A stretch of DNA of 64,000 bases, taken from positions 1 to 64,000 of the forward strand of contig NZ_CAMVDO010000005.1 of assembly GCF_947166265.1 (NCBI RefSeq). Reading direction: 5' to 3'. The first letter of the stretch is position 1. Each line of letters starts with the position of its first letter. The position numbers were made by a program, and so were the translations under genes. Positions 35,744 to 45,452 of this stretch are shown one piece after another. The notes beneath the pieces were generated by a model. That model was not told the DNA's origin, did not search any database, and worked only from the letters and a program-made list of their open reading frames with translations. The DNA is from an uncultured Fibrobacter sp. GTDB lineage: Bacteria > Fibrobacterota > Fibrobacteria > Fibrobacterales > Fibrobacteraceae.

Positions 35744-35808
35744 CACCTGAAACCTGTCCCCTGTAACCTGCCTAACCACTAATCACTGCCTACTGTTTAC
35801 CAACCACT
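35744..35808 (+). repeat. TAACCAC-type repeat, locus 2
   Basis: A degenerate run of ACCTGAAACC, CCTGTAACC, CCTAACCACTAATCAC and ACCAACCAC units lies in the sense orientation of the downstream gene (start 35860). Its minus strand contains GTGATTAGTGGTTAGG, the same 16-mer as at 61911-61926. A TATATTTT tract follows directly. Confidence 0.75.
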
Positions 35809-35859
35809 TTTCTATATTTTCTTCAAAACAAAAATTCACCTTCATAAGGAGCCTTTGAA

Positions 35860-37134
35860 ATGGCAAGAGCCTTGATTATCGGTTGTGGCGCCGTCGCCAC
35901 GGTTGCTATCAAGAAATGCTGCACCTGCAGCGAAGTCTTCAGCGAAATCTGCATCGCGAGCCGTCACCGCGAAAACTGCGAAAAGCTCGCCCAGGAACTC
36001 CGCCCGAATACAAAGACGGTCATTACGACTGCCGCCGTGGATGCTGACAAGGCCGAAAACGTTGCCAAGCTCATCAAGGAATACAAGCCCGACCTCGTGA
36101 TGAACATCGCGCTTCCATACCAGGACCTCGCCATCATGGACGCCTGCCTGGAATGCGGCGTGAACTACATGGACACGGCGAACTACGAACCCGAAAACAT
36201 CGACGATCCCGAGTGGCGCAAGATCTACGACAAGCGCGTGAAGGAACAGGGTTTCAGCGCCTACTTCGATTACAGCTGGCAGTGGGCTTACAAGGAAAAG
36301 TTTGAAAAGGCCGGCCTCACGGCGCTCCTCGGTTCCGGCTTTGACCCGGGTGTTTCCCAGGCCTACTGCGCCTACGCCCTCAAGCACCAGTTCGACACCA
36401 TCGAAGAAATCGACATTCTCGACTGCAACGGCGGCGATCACGGCTACAAGTTCGCGACGAACTTCAACCCCGAAATCAACCTCCGCGAAGTGTCCGCTCC
36501 GGGTAGCTACTGGGACACCGACGAAAACGGCAAGGGCCACTGGGTCGAAATCCCGGCCATGAGCATCAAGCGCGAATACGTGTTCGACGAAGTGGGCAAG
36601 AAGGACATGTACCTGCTGCACCACGAAGAAATTGAATCGCTGGCCCAGAACATCCCGGGCGTGAAGCGCATCCGCTTCTTCATGACGTTCGGTCAGAGCT
36701 ACCTCGACCACATGCGCTGCCTCGAAGACGTGGGCATGCTCAGCACCCAGCCGATCAAGTTCCAGGGTCAGGACATCGTGCCGATCCAGTTCCTGAAGGC
36801 TCTCCTTCCGGACCCGGCAAGCCTCGGTCCCCGCACCAAGGGCAAGACCAACATCGGTTGCATTTTCAAGGGCAAGAAGGACGGCAAGGACAAGACCTAC
36901 TATCTGTACAACGTTTGCGACCACCAGGAATGCTACAAGGAACTCGGTAGCCAGGCTATCGCCTACACCACCGGCGTGCCCGCCATGTGCGGTGCCATGA
37001 TGGTGCTTACCGGCAAGTGGAACAAGCCGGGTGTGCATACCGTGGAAGAATTCGACCCGGATCCGTTCATGGATGCCCTCACCAAGTACGGCCTCCCCTG
37101 GAAGGAAAACTTCAACCCGGTGCTGGTAGACTAG
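35860..37134 (+). CDS. Carboxynorspermidine dehydrogenase-like (saccharopine DH family)
   Basis: 424 residues. N-terminal Rossmann motif ALIIGCGAVATVAIKKC, internal VMNIALPYQDLAIMDACLEC and GVNYMDTANYEPE, and GSGFDPGVSQAYCAYA place it in the saccharopine dehydrogenase superfamily, closest in style to carboxynorspermidine/carboxyspermidine dehydrogenase. That enzyme joins aspartate semialdehyde and a diamine to give a carboxy-polyamine. The arginine decarboxylase gene 161 bases downstream supports a polyamine role. AAGGAG lies 8 bases before the ATG. Confidence 0.85.
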   Translation: MARALIIGCGAVATVAIKKCCTCSEVFSEICIASRHRENCEKLAQELRPNTKTVITTAAVDADKAENVAKLIKEYKPDLVMNIALPYQDLAIMDACLECGVNYMDTANYEPENIDDPEWRKIYDKRVKEQGFSAYFDYSWQWAYKEKFEKAGLTALLGSGFDPGVSQAYCAYALKHQFDTIEEIDILDCNGGDHGYKFATNFNPEINLREVSAPGSYWDTDENGKGHWVEIPAMSIKREYVFDEVGKKDMYLLHHEEIESLAQNIPGVKRIRFFMTFGQSYLDHMRCLEDVGMLSTQPIKFQGQDIVPIQFLKALLPDPASLGPRTKGKTNIGCIFKGKKDGKDKTYYLYNVCDHQECYKELGSQAIAYTTGVPAMCGAMMVLTGKWNKPGVHTVEEFDPDPFMDALTKYGLPWKENFNPVLVD

Positions 37135-37140
37135 TGATTT

Positions 37141-37205
37141 GAGCGACGAGGTCGCTCGCAAGCTCGCTTTGAGGTATGAGCTTTTAATAATCGTGCCTTT
37201 GGCAC
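37141..37205. repeat. Small hairpins between polyamine genes
   Basis: gagcgac/gtcgctc (37141-37157) and gtgcc/ggcac (37193-37205) lie between the dehydrogenase and speA. Neither has a T-tract, so read-through into speA is likely. The surrounding text (gagctt, cctcaaagc-type) resembles that at 32810-32862. Confidence 0.5.
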
Positions 37206-37295
37206 CAAACTAAAGCTCAAAGGGAACGTTAGTGACCGACCTCCAAGTGCGAAGCACGACCTCACACCTCATAACCGCAATCCGAAGGATTGAAC

Positions 37296-39194
37296 ATGAA
37301 AAAATGGCGCATTGACGATTCCCGTGACTTGTACAATGTCAAGGGTTGGGGCGTGAACTTCTTCGACATCAACGAGAAGGGACACGCAACGGTTCACCCG
37401 CTCAAGGATGGCGGTCCGGACATCGACCTGTACGAACTCGTGCAGGAACTTTCGCTCCGTGACGTTTCGACTCCGATGCTGCTGCGTTTTCCGGATATTC
37501 TGGACAGCCGCATCGAGAAGATTAACGAATGCTTTAACAAGGCCCGCAAGGAATACGGCTTCAACGGGAGCTACTACAGCATCTTCCCGATCAAGGTGAA
37601 CCAGCAACGCGCCGTGCTCGAAGAAGTCGTCAGCCACGGCAAGAAGTTCAACATCGGTCTTGAAGCCGGTTCCAAGCCGGAACTGCACGCCGTACTCGCG
37701 AACATGGACAATCCGGATTCGCTGATTATCTGCAACGGCTATAAGGACGAAGACTTTATCGAACTCGCGCTCCTTGCGCAGAAGATGGGCAAGAAGATTT
37801 TTGTCGTCGTCGAGAAGATGAACGAACTCCACCTGGTCGTGGAACTTTCCCGCCGTATTGGCGTGCGTCCGAACATCGGCATCCGAATCAAGCTTGCAAG
37901 CTCCGGTAGCGGCAAGTGGGAAGAATCCGGCGGATACCACAGCAAGTTCGGCCTGAACAGCTCCGAACTGTTGGAAGCACTGGACTACATCAAAGAAGAG
38001 AAGATGGAAGACTGCATGAAGCTCATCCACTTCCACCTGGGTAGCCAGATTACGAACATCCGCCATATCAAATCGGGCCTGCGCGAAGTCTCGCAGTTCT
38101 ACGTGCAGATTCGCAAGATGGGCATGAGCCTGGAATTCGTGGACGTGGGCGGCGGTCTCGGCGTCGATTACGACGGCACCCGCAGTTCCAACGCGAGCTC
38201 GGTGAACTACTCCATTCAGGAATACGCAAACGACGTGGTGTACGCCATGTTCGAAGCCTGCGAAAACGGAGGGGTTGCCCACCCGAATATCATCGCGGAA
38301 TCTGGCCGTGCGCTTGCCGCACACCATTCCATTCTGGTGTTCAACGTCCTGGAAACGGCCGGTCAGGCTTTCTTCGACGAGAACCTCCACGAAATCGATG
38401 ACAACGCCCCCGACGCCCTAAAAGATCTTTACGGCATTTACAAGGGACTCACCCCGAAGAACCTGCTCGAAAGCTGGCATGACGCCATTCAGCTGAACGA
38501 CGACGTGCTCAACGGATTCAAGGTCGGCGATTACGACTTGCCCACGCGCGCCATGTGCGAACGCCTGTTCTGGAGCATTGTACGCAAGGTGGACCTGCTC
38601 GCCAAGGACTTGCGCCATCCGCCTTATGAACTGAGCGAACTTCCGCGCCTTCTGGCCCAGAAGTATTTCTGCAACTTCAGCTTGTTCCAGAGCCTGCCGG
38701 ACAGCTGGGGCGTAGACCAGGTTTTCCCGCTCATGCCGATCCAGCGCCTGAACGAAGAACCGACTGTGGAAACCACGCTGCAGGATGTCACTTGCGACTC
38801 CGACGGTAAAATCGACATGTTCGTGCGCGGTGGTGACGTGAGCCGCACGCTCCCGTTGCATGAGCTCAAGAACGGCGAACCGTACTACATCGCTGTTTAC
38901 CTCGTGGGCGCCTACCAGGAAATCCTCGGTGACCTGCACAACCTCTTCGGCGATACGAACGCCGTCCACATCGTGTGCAACGACAAGGGCGGCTACGAAA
39001 TCGACAAGGTGATCGACGGTGAATCCGTGGAAGACGTGCTCGACTACGTGAACTTCAGCGACAAGGCCCTTGTGCGCACCATGGAAAACTGGGTGTCGCG
39101 CTCCGTGAAGGAAGGAAAGATCAGCCTGCAAGAAGGCAAGGAATTCCTGAACATCTACCGCGGCGGCCTGTACGGATACACGTATCTAGAGTAG
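37296..39194 (+). CDS. speA: Biosynthetic arginine decarboxylase SpeA
   Basis: 632 residues from the ATG at 37296, with GAAGGA six bases upstream; a TTG two codons earlier is less likely. Fold-III PLP enzyme: YSIFPIKVNQQRAVLEEV holds the PLP lysine, IHFHLGSQITNIRHIKSG the phosphate region, and VDVGGGLGVDYDGT the glycine loop. Converts arginine to agmatine, the first step to putrescine. Length and motifs match SpeA rather than the ornithine enzyme. No agmatinase or agmatine deiminase gene is in view. Confidence 0.95.
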   Translation: MKKWRIDDSRDLYNVKGWGVNFFDINEKGHATVHPLKDGGPDIDLYELVQELSLRDVSTPMLLRFPDILDSRIEKINECFNKARKEYGFNGSYYSIFPIKVNQQRAVLEEVVSHGKKFNIGLEAGSKPELHAVLANMDNPDSLIICNGYKDEDFIELALLAQKMGKKIFVVVEKMNELHLVVELSRRIGVRPNIGIRIKLASSGSGKWEESGGYHSKFGLNSSELLEALDYIKEEKMEDCMKLIHFHLGSQITNIRHIKSGLREVSQFYVQIRKMGMSLEFVDVGGGLGVDYDGTRSSNASSVNYSIQEYANDVVYAMFEACENGGVAHPNIIAESGRALAAHHSILVFNVLETAGQAFFDENLHEIDDNAPDALKDLYGIYKGLTPKNLLESWHDAIQLNDDVLNGFKVGDYDLPTRAMCERLFWSIVRKVDLLAKDLRHPPYELSELPRLLAQKYFCNFSLFQSLPDSWGVDQVFPLMPIQRLNEEPTVETTLQDVTCDSDGKIDMFVRGGDVSRTLPLHELKNGEPYYIAVYLVGAYQEILGDLHNLFGDTNAVHIVCNDKGGYEIDKVIDGESVEDVLDYVNFSDKALVRTMENWVSRSVKEGKISLQEGKEFLNIYRGGLYGYTYLE

Positions 39195-39206
39195 GAAACA
39201 TCATCC

Positions 39207-40367
39207 ATGTTTTTTGAACAAGCTATCGCACACCAGATTCCTGGTTACACTCGGGAAGCAGACTCCGCCCACGGCGAGTCGCTTGCCATGCTCGACTACA
39301 AGGACGAGCTTTCCATCAAGGACCATGCCATCCAGGAATTCTGGGACGTGAACCGCCTGGCGGGAACTCCGCAAAAGATTATTGCAAGTCCGCTTCCCCG
39401 CGCTTACCGCACCACGAGCAAGCGCCGCGTATTCATGCAGCCGGGCAACTTGCAATTTGACCGTCAGGAATCAATGCTGGAACCCGAGGAACACAACAAG
39501 ATTTACGAGTTCCTGTTCGAAAAGCTGATTACTCCGGCCTACAAGCCGCTCGCCTACGCGCTCAACTGGATTATTATCCGTGGCACCTACAAGTACCGCG
39601 TCGTGATTTTCAACATCAAGAAAATCGACGCGAGCATTGTTCGCAAGCTCAAGCTGATTTCGGATGCACTGCAGCAGTCTCCGCTCCACGTCACCGCGGC
39701 ACATGCCTACGTAGACACGACGGAATCCGACTACTACCTCGAAGCAAAACGCCCCACCGAAGGACTCAACTTCAAGCAGCTTTTCGGACCGCGCGAACTC
39801 AGCCTGAATCTGGGCAAGTTCAGCCTCAAGTATCCGGTAACGGGTTTCAGCCAGATTAACGAAAGCCAGATCCACAACCTGATCAAGGCGGCAAGCCGCA
39901 TGCTTTCGCTAACCAAGGAAGACCACTTTCTGGACCTTTACTGTGGTTACGGTCTGTTCAGTTTTGCGTTGGGAGAAGCGGCCAAGTCCGTACTCGGCGT
40001 AGAATGGGAAGGTCCGTCGATCGACTGTGCGAAAGCATCTGCAAAGTACCTCAAGAAAAACTACAAGTTCATCGCCGGAAAGATCGACGAGATGTTCGTG
40101 CAGACAAGGCTTCCGCGACCGGTTCCGAACGAACCCGAAAAGATTCTGCTGGACCCGCCGCGCAAGGGATGCGAACCGGGCGTGATTCACGCGCTTGCCA
40201 TGAGAAAGCCGATTCGTGTAGCCCATGTGTTCTGCGGCACCGATGAAATTCCCGCTTCGCTCAAAGAATGGGAACGCTACGGTTACCGCGTGCGCGAAGT
40301 GCAGCCGCTCGACTTGTTCCCCGGCACCCCGCACCTCGAAACCATCGTGATGCTCGAAAGAAAGTAA
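39207..40367 (+). CDS. TrmA/RlmD-family RNA m5U methyltransferase
   Basis: 386 residues. The C-terminal SAM domain has FLDLYCGYGLFSFALGEAA (about 235-253), ILLDPPRKGCEPGVIHALA (about 313-331) and the final DLFPGTPHLETIVMLERK. The catalytic Cys is probably in VAHVFCGTDEIPASL. It lacks an N-terminal TRAM domain and the four-Cys iron-sulphur site of RlmD, so it is a compact, TrmA-like member. Modifies a uridine in tRNA or rRNA. 12 bases after speA. Confidence 0.8.
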   Translation: MFFEQAIAHQIPGYTREADSAHGESLAMLDYKDELSIKDHAIQEFWDVNRLAGTPQKIIASPLPRAYRTTSKRRVFMQPGNLQFDRQESMLEPEEHNKIYEFLFEKLITPAYKPLAYALNWIIIRGTYKYRVVIFNIKKIDASIVRKLKLISDALQQSPLHVTAAHAYVDTTESDYYLEAKRPTEGLNFKQLFGPRELSLNLGKFSLKYPVTGFSQINESQIHNLIKAASRMLSLTKEDHFLDLYCGYGLFSFALGEAAKSVLGVEWEGPSIDCAKASAKYLKKNYKFIAGKIDEMFVQTRLPRPVPNEPEKILLDPPRKGCEPGVIHALAMRKPIRVAHVFCGTDEIPASLKEWERYGYRVREVQPLDLFPGTPHLETIVMLERK

Positions 40368-40433
40368 TCCGCATTTTCCAGGTGGAAAATCGAACAAATT
40401 GCAATTCGAAATTTTCGGAACAGATATGAAAAC

Positions 40434-40463
40434 AAAGCCGCTAACGACACCAGCGGCTTTTTT
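40434..40463. terminator. Bidirectional terminator
   Basis: aaagccgct (40434-40442) pairs with agcggcttt (40452-40460), T-tract on the plus strand and A-run before it. It serves the plus-strand methyltransferase and also overlaps the last codons of the convergent minus-strand gene. Confidence 0.85.
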
Positions 40464-42501
40464 CGTATTCCGCAAGCACGTCAAGAAGCGGCTCTAGGCG
40501 ACTATCGCTTACAGCACTTTGAATCCTTTTCATAAAGGCACCTACCGTTTCACCAGGTTCTCGACGAAAACCGGACTTGGCAAGTTCCTTTTCGCAAGCT
40601 TCCAGTTTCTTGGCCCAATGGAGGGCGCGCGCCGAAACAAAGGTGAGTCTCTTGCGATTCAACTTGTACGCGACATAGATTTTACGGCCGACAAAGCCCA
40701 CGACAAGAATCACTAGCACCGAATACAGAATCGGACTTTCAAGAAGGGCGGTCGACTGGTTCTGCCAACTGTCTACGACACGGCGCCATTCACCTTCCTT
40801 TAGGGCATGCATCACGCGGGCGAAACGCCCGCGTACGCCCTCCCATTTGACGCTCCACCAGCTGGGAGCATCCGCAAATTGCGGCAAAATGGGAGGCGTC
40901 GGGTCGAAGATTACCCAGCGGTTATCGACAAAGGCTTCGACCCATGCATGCGAATGCTTGCGGCGGAAAATCGAATAGGGGCGCCCTTCTGCGATTTCGG
41001 GATTTGCAAAGCCCGTCACGTACCGCGCAGGAATTCCAAGTCGACGAAGAACCAGCGCCGAAAGCGTCGCATAGTATTCGCAGAATCCCTGCTTTTCGCG
41101 CCAGAAAACCGCGAGCGGGTCTTTTTCCATATTACTTCCGCCGCCACTCCAGCGAGAAATTCCCGGCACCGAAAGCGAATAGGAGAAGTTCGTGACAAAA
41201 TAGGCGAGCATTTTCTGGAGAATCAGGGAATCGGCAGAATCCCGCGTCGAATCCGGCATCGATTTTGCGAGAGCTGCCGAATCCGCAACTACAGAATCCG
41301 CCGAGTCCGCGTCGCGCAACTGCATCGCCGCAATCACGGTATCGATCAACGGCCAATACCGCTCGCCCACCATCAAGTCGCCTTCGCCCGAAGTGAGCAG
41401 GGAATCCGGAATTTTGCAAGCATCCGGCACATTCTCCGCCGAGACAGGCCTGCACTTAAAATAATGCCAGTCGGAGCGTTTTCCGTTGCTATTCAGGCCC
41501 TGCACCATGCCACCCGCATAATAAGTCAGCGAGTCCACATCTTTCGCCGCAAAACCCACAGCACCGTAGGGCGCAAATACAAATCCAAAATTATTCAGTG
41601 TCGACTGCACCCAGACTTGTTCCACCTCGCGCAGGGAATCGGTCCTCGTCAGTGAATCCGCCGTTTCAAGCACGGCATAGTCCACCTGATAATAGGCAGG
41701 GTAGAGCCGCTTTGCAAATTTTGTCGGCAATTTCCAGATGCCCGCCACGTACTTTTCATAGCTTGCCGCCTTAAAGTATCTTGACGGATGTTCATCCCAT
41801 ACACGCAACACCACCTGGCTATTGTAGCGGGAATTGTAATTGCTCCCGAAGCTCCCCAAGGCCGCAACCGGATCAAAACCCATCATGCGTTCACGCTGGT
41901 AATAGTCCTCTGCCATTTTCGCACCGTAGCGGTAACGCTGCGATTTCCAATGTTGCCACCCCCCGTAAGAGATGGCACCGAGTGCCGCAATCACGAACAA
42001 AAAGAGCAGATACTTGTAAGGAGAGGTTCCGCGACGACTGTAGGCGCACAATGCAAAAATAAAGCCCACAAGGCCAACGGGAGCCCACCCACGGGGCACC
42101 ATGTACATTCCAAACAGCAATGCCGCCACACCGTCAAAGGCGACAAAGACTTCGAAACCACCGTTTCCGCGGCTCCGTTCCTGCAGCAACGCCAGGTAGA
42201 GGAAGTAAACTCCCGGCAAGAAAATCAAATACGGCGACACCCCATTTTCGACCGAAGGTGTCATCACCCAGAAAAGGGCAAGCGGCACAATCGCCGCGTA
42301 CGCCAAAATCTTGTTGTAGCGCGGGCGCTTCGCAAATTCGCGGCGGCGCGTCGCATTTAAGACGCCAATCACCACGAAGAGCAGCGCAAACAATATGCCG
42401 TACCAAAGGAAATCAAAGGTGTTCCCCAGGTTCACCGAGGCAACGCAGAGGAACAGCACCTTGAAGGCGTAGCGGATGTCTACTTTCTCGCTTGCCATCA
42501 T
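40441..42501 (-). CDS. TgpA-like membrane transglutaminase
   Basis: 686 residues. Five or six N-terminal membrane segments (to about 185), then a long periplasmic region with a transglutaminase core. The triad is Cys in KQGFCEYYATLSALVLRR, His in RKHSHAWVEAF and Asp in VIFDPTPP. A further membrane helix near 595 and a C-terminal cytoplasmic DUF4129-like tail follow. Third gene of a MoxR-DUF58-transglutaminase operon (ATGA overlap with DUF58), a common set of unknown envelope function. Confidence 0.88.
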   Translation of the reverse strand: MMASEKVDIRYAFKVLFLCVASVNLGNTFDFLWYGILFALLFVVIGVLNATRRREFAKRPRYNKILAYAAIVPLALFWVMTPSVENGVSPYLIFLPGVYFLYLALLQERSRGNGGFEVFVAFDGVAALLFGMYMVPRGWAPVGLVGFIFALCAYSRRGTSPYKYLLFLFVIAALGAISYGGWQHWKSQRYRYGAKMAEDYYQRERMMGFDPVAALGSFGSNYNSRYNSQVVLRVWDEHPSRYFKAASYEKYVAGIWKLPTKFAKRLYPAYYQVDYAVLETADSLTRTDSLREVEQVWVQSTLNNFGFVFAPYGAVGFAAKDVDSLTYYAGGMVQGLNSNGKRSDWHYFKCRPVSAENVPDACKIPDSLLTSGEGDLMVGERYWPLIDTVIAAMQLRDADSADSVVADSAALAKSMPDSTRDSADSLILQKMLAYFVTNFSYSLSVPGISRWSGGGSNMEKDPLAVFWREKQGFCEYYATLSALVLRRLGIPARYVTGFANPEIAEGRPYSIFRRKHSHAWVEAFVDNRWVIFDPTPPILPQFADAPSWWSVKWEGVRGRFARVMHALKEGEWRRVVDSWQNQSTALLESPILYSVLVILVVGFVGRKIYVAYKLNRKRLTFVSARALHWAKKLEACEKELAKSGFRREPGETVGAFMKRIQSAVSDSRLEPLLDVLAEYEKSRWCR

Positions 42502-43694
42502 AGCACAATTCCCTCGCCTTCAAAATCTTTCGGTGAAACCACCAGTAGTTTATCTTCGGTCGAGGCCGGCAGCATTCCAACCACGACATGCTTGTTCACC
42601 AGCGGTTCGTCGTTTTCGTAAAGCCCTATGCGAAGCACCGGATCCATCGGGCGCGCCGCAGGGGACCAAGGCGCGGGCTGCTTTCCGTGCGCAAGGGAGG
42701 CCATCGGGATTCTCGCTAGAGCATCCAGAAGATTCTTGCGACTTTCGGAACCGCCATCCAAGGCAATCTCTTCGCTGTCGATAAAGAAACGTCCGAGGAT
42801 TTCGCGGTCCAGGAGCCACTCGCCCACCGCCGCAGTCAAGCGAATCGCATGTTCCAGGTACTGCCGCGACTTAAAATTCGGAGTCGCCGTATCCAGAAGC
42901 AAAATCACGCCCGCTCCGCGTTCCACCTCGAATTCCTTGGTGAAAGGCTTTCCGTAGCGGGCAAACGCCTTGTGGTGCAAGTCGCGCAGGGAATCGCCCT
43001 CGCGGTAAGGCCGCACGCCAATAAAATTCATGCCTCGGGTTAGGCTCGGCATCAAAAACGGCGCAAACGCCATGCCCGATGCGCCTTGTGTTAGGAACGG
43101 GAATTCCTGCACCTTGAGCGCGCGCGGATAAACCAGCAATTCTACGGAACCATTGTAACCGTAAGGCCACCGCAAAAGCCCCATAATCTCAGGTACATTC
43201 GCCGAAACCTTATTCAGCATAAAGGAGCCGCGATGCGTCGTTTTCACGAAGCATTCCAACTTGCGCGGAGGCTCCCCCTTCTTGATTTTCACATTTTCCG
43301 ATTCAAACCCTGTCAGCGTCGGTGGCAAGCGATTCGCACCCAAATTCACACAGTCAATCGTCGAACGGACCGCCAAATAAGCCGTTACCGTTGCCGTTTC
43401 GCCTTCGCGCACACGATTCACCGAAACACTTTCGACCGCAATCTTACTCCGCTTCGCCGTCACGAACAGGCTAAAGACAAGCCCCAGGAACAGCAGAAAA
43501 TCGAGTCCGCCAAAAATCCACGCCGCCCAGAAACCGGGCACCGCACCGGCAAACATCGAAAGCAGAAAAAGCGAAGCCAGCGCGCGGCCCGCCGCGGTAA
43601 AGTAATCTTGCCACCAGAAGTATATCGCCATCAGGAGCCCCGTCTTTTTCGGGGCCCGCGGAATCGAGCGAATGAACCAGTGGAAGAATGACAT
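42498..43694 (-). CDS. DUF58 domain protein
   Basis: 398 residues. Two N-terminal membrane helices (about 33-75), a beta-sandwich segment, and the DUF58 signature GVRPYREGDSLRDLHHKAFA followed by RYGKPFTKEFE. The rest resembles a VWA-like fold (GAGVILLLDTATPNF). Partner of the MoxR ATPase; its gene begins one base after the moxR stop. Confidence 0.9.
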   Translation of the reverse strand: MSFFHWFIRSIPRAPKKTGLLMAIYFWWQDYFTAAGRALASLFLLSMFAGAVPGFWAAWIFGGLDFLLFLGLVFSLFVTAKRSKIAVESVSVNRVREGETATVTAYLAVRSTIDCVNLGANRLPPTLTGFESENVKIKKGEPPRKLECFVKTTHRGSFMLNKVSANVPEIMGLLRWPYGYNGSVELLVYPRALKVQEFPFLTQGASGMAFAPFLMPSLTRGMNFIGVRPYREGDSLRDLHHKAFARYGKPFTKEFEVERGAGVILLLDTATPNFKSRQYLEHAIRLTAAVGEWLLDREILGRFFIDSEEIALDGGSESRKNLLDALARIPMASLAHGKQPAPWSPAARPMDPVLRIGLYENDEPLVNKHVVVGMLPASTEDKLLVVSPKDFEGEGIVL

Positions 43695-44606
43695 CTATTT
43701 CGGCACCGAAACCTGTTTCAAAATGTTCTGCAGAATTTTCTTGCTGGCGTCAGGGTCGCCGCTGTCCTTGGCGAACACGCGGTGTTCCATCACCGGGAAG
43801 AACACCCGCTGAATGTCATCGGGATTCACGAAGTCACGACCTTCTACAAAAGCACTTGCCTGCGCCATGCGCACCAGGTTCATGCCCGCACGCGGACTTG
43901 CCGCCAGACGCACGCCGCCATCGTTACGCGTCGCCTGCACAAGCGAAATCACATAGCGTTCCAAAGATTCGTCAATATGAATTCGTTGCACCTGGCCGCG
44001 TGCCGTCAAGACCTCTCCAGGAACCGTCACAGCACGCACAGAATCAATCGGACGACTGTTGCGATGCGCCCGCAAAATTTCAAGTTCAGTCTCCGCACTC
44101 GGATAGCCTACGGAAATACGTACCATAAAACGGTCCATCTGCGCCTCGGGTAGCGGAAACACGCCGTGGAATTCCACCGGGTTTTCGGTCGCAAGCACCA
44201 TGAAGAGCTCCGGCAGCTTATAGCGTTCGCCTTCTAGCGAAACCTGGCGTTCTTCCATCGCTTCCAAGAGTGCACTCTGCGTACGTGGCGAGGCTCGGTT
44301 GATTTCGTCGGCCAACAGCACCTGCGTAAACACAGGCCCCTTTCGGATTTCAAATTCTCCTGTATTCGCCTTGAATACCGCACCGCCCGTCACATCGGCA
44401 GGCAACAAATCCGGCGTAAACTGGATTCGCGCGAAGTCCGCGCCAATCGCCGCCGCAAGCGCCTTCGAAAGCGTCGTCTTTCCCGTGCCGGGAACATCTT
44501 CCACCAGCACGTGACCATCGGCCAGCAGCGCCATCACCAAAAGTTCCACCGTCTCGGACTTTCCGAGCAGCACCCCATTCAAAGCATGAATCAAATCTTT
44601 AACCAT
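43695..44606 (-). CDS. MoxR-family AAA+ ATPase
   Basis: 303 residues. Walker A DVPGTGKTTLSKALA (about 37-51), Walker B VLLADEINRASPRTQSALLE (about 95-114), sensor region VLATENPVEFHGVFPLPEAQ and arginine-rich C-terminal lid (RLAASPRAGMNLVRMA). Chaperone-like ATPase that acts with VWA/DUF58 proteins. First gene of the trio. Confidence 0.95.
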   Translation of the reverse strand: MVKDLIHALNGVLLGKSETVELLVMALLADGHVLVEDVPGTGKTTLSKALAAAIGADFARIQFTPDLLPADVTGGAVFKANTGEFEIRKGPVFTQVLLADEINRASPRTQSALLEAMEERQVSLEGERYKLPELFMVLATENPVEFHGVFPLPEAQMDRFMVRISVGYPSAETELEILRAHRNSRPIDSVRAVTVPGEVLTARGQVQRIHIDESLERYVISLVQATRNDGGVRLAASPRAGMNLVRMAQASAFVEGRDFVNPDDIQRVFFPVMEHRVFAKDSGDPDASKKILQNILKQVSVPK

Positions 44607-44620
44607 GCTCTAAATATATG

Positions 44621-44654
44621 TTTTAGACGAAAGATTAGAGACGAGAGACGAGAG
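44621..44654. repeat. GACGAGA-type short repeat
   Basis: ttttagacgaaagattagag followed by acgagagacgagag, upstream of the moxR start. A related tract, gtttagacgagagacga, occurs in frame within the UvrA paralogue at 57263-57279. Confidence 0.6.
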
Positions 44655-44681
44655 AAAACACGCAAAAAAGTAGGCAGATAA

Positions 44682-45452
44682 TCAAGCAACCAAGCGGCGT
44701 ATAACCTGACGCAAAACGCGCAAGCCGTATGTAATTACATTCAGGTTCGACTTTTCGTCGGCGTAACGCGTCGGAATCGGGAGTTCCGCAAGTTTAAAGC
44801 CACGGGCATCGGCAATCGAAATCATTTCAAGATCGATATCGAAACTCAGGCTCAGTTTTGCAAGATTGAGCGTCTTCAAGAATTCCGAGGAATAGACGAT
44901 AAATCCGCTATGACGATCCGTCAATTTCTGCTTAAAGGCGAGATTTTCGACAGTCGTCAGGAACCTTCCGCCCAATCGCTTGTACAGGGGCATTTTACCC
45001 GCCTTGGCACCACCGCGAATCAGATGACGCGAGCCCTGCACCAGGCCAAGCTTTTTCGACGCATCCGTCACCATTTTTTCTTGAGATTCCAAGTACTTAA
45101 AGAATTCGTCCAGCTGTTCTGCCGGATACTGCCCATCGCCATGCAGACAAGCTATAAACTTCGCACCGGAGCGGAGCCCTTCGGAAATACCTTTCTTGAC
45201 AACGGCGCCGTAGCCATTATTTTGTTCAAACCGCATATAGCGAAGGCGCGATTTTTTTAGGGCACCTGCAAATTCGCTATCGAGAGCCGCCACAAAATTT
45301 TCAAAGGAGCCTCGCGTATCGTCCACCGAGCCGTCGTCAATCACCAGGACGATCGAACGTTTCCAGACATCGTCTGAAATCTTTTGCAGGACAGGCGCAA
45401 GAGTTGACGCAACGTTATAGGCGGGAACAAAGATGAAATAATCAACAGACAT
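44682..45452 (-). CDS. Family 2 glycosyltransferase (DPM1/ArnC-like)
   Basis: 256 residues from the ATG at 45452, which overlaps the upstream stop by 11 bases. GT-A motifs: FIFVPAYNVASTLAPVLQKI, IVLVIDDGSVDDTRGSF, and the metal-binding region CLHGDGQYPAEQLDEFF. NNGYGAVVKKGISEGLRSGA is typical of polyprenyl-phosphate sugar transferases. No membrane helices. Donor and acceptor are unknown; coupling to an ArnA-like gene suggests a modified sugar. Confidence 0.8.
   Translation of the reverse strand: MSVDYFIFVPAYNVASTLAPVLQKISDDVWKRSIVLVIDDGSVDDTRGSFENFVAALDSEFAGALKKSRLRYMRFEQNNGYGAVVKKGISEGLRSGAKFIACLHGDGQYPAEQLDEFFKYLESQEKMVTDASKKLGLVQGSRHLIRGGAKAGKMPLYKRLGGRFLTTVENLAFKQKLTDRHSGFIVYSSEFLKTLNLAKLSLSFDIDLEMISIADARGFKLAELPIPTRYADEKSNLNVITYGLRVLRQVIRRLVA

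Noticed and set aside
35842-37161. 439-codon minus-strand frame over the polyamine dehydrogenase
   Set aside because: Antisense shadow; Val/Glu/His-rich with no motif.
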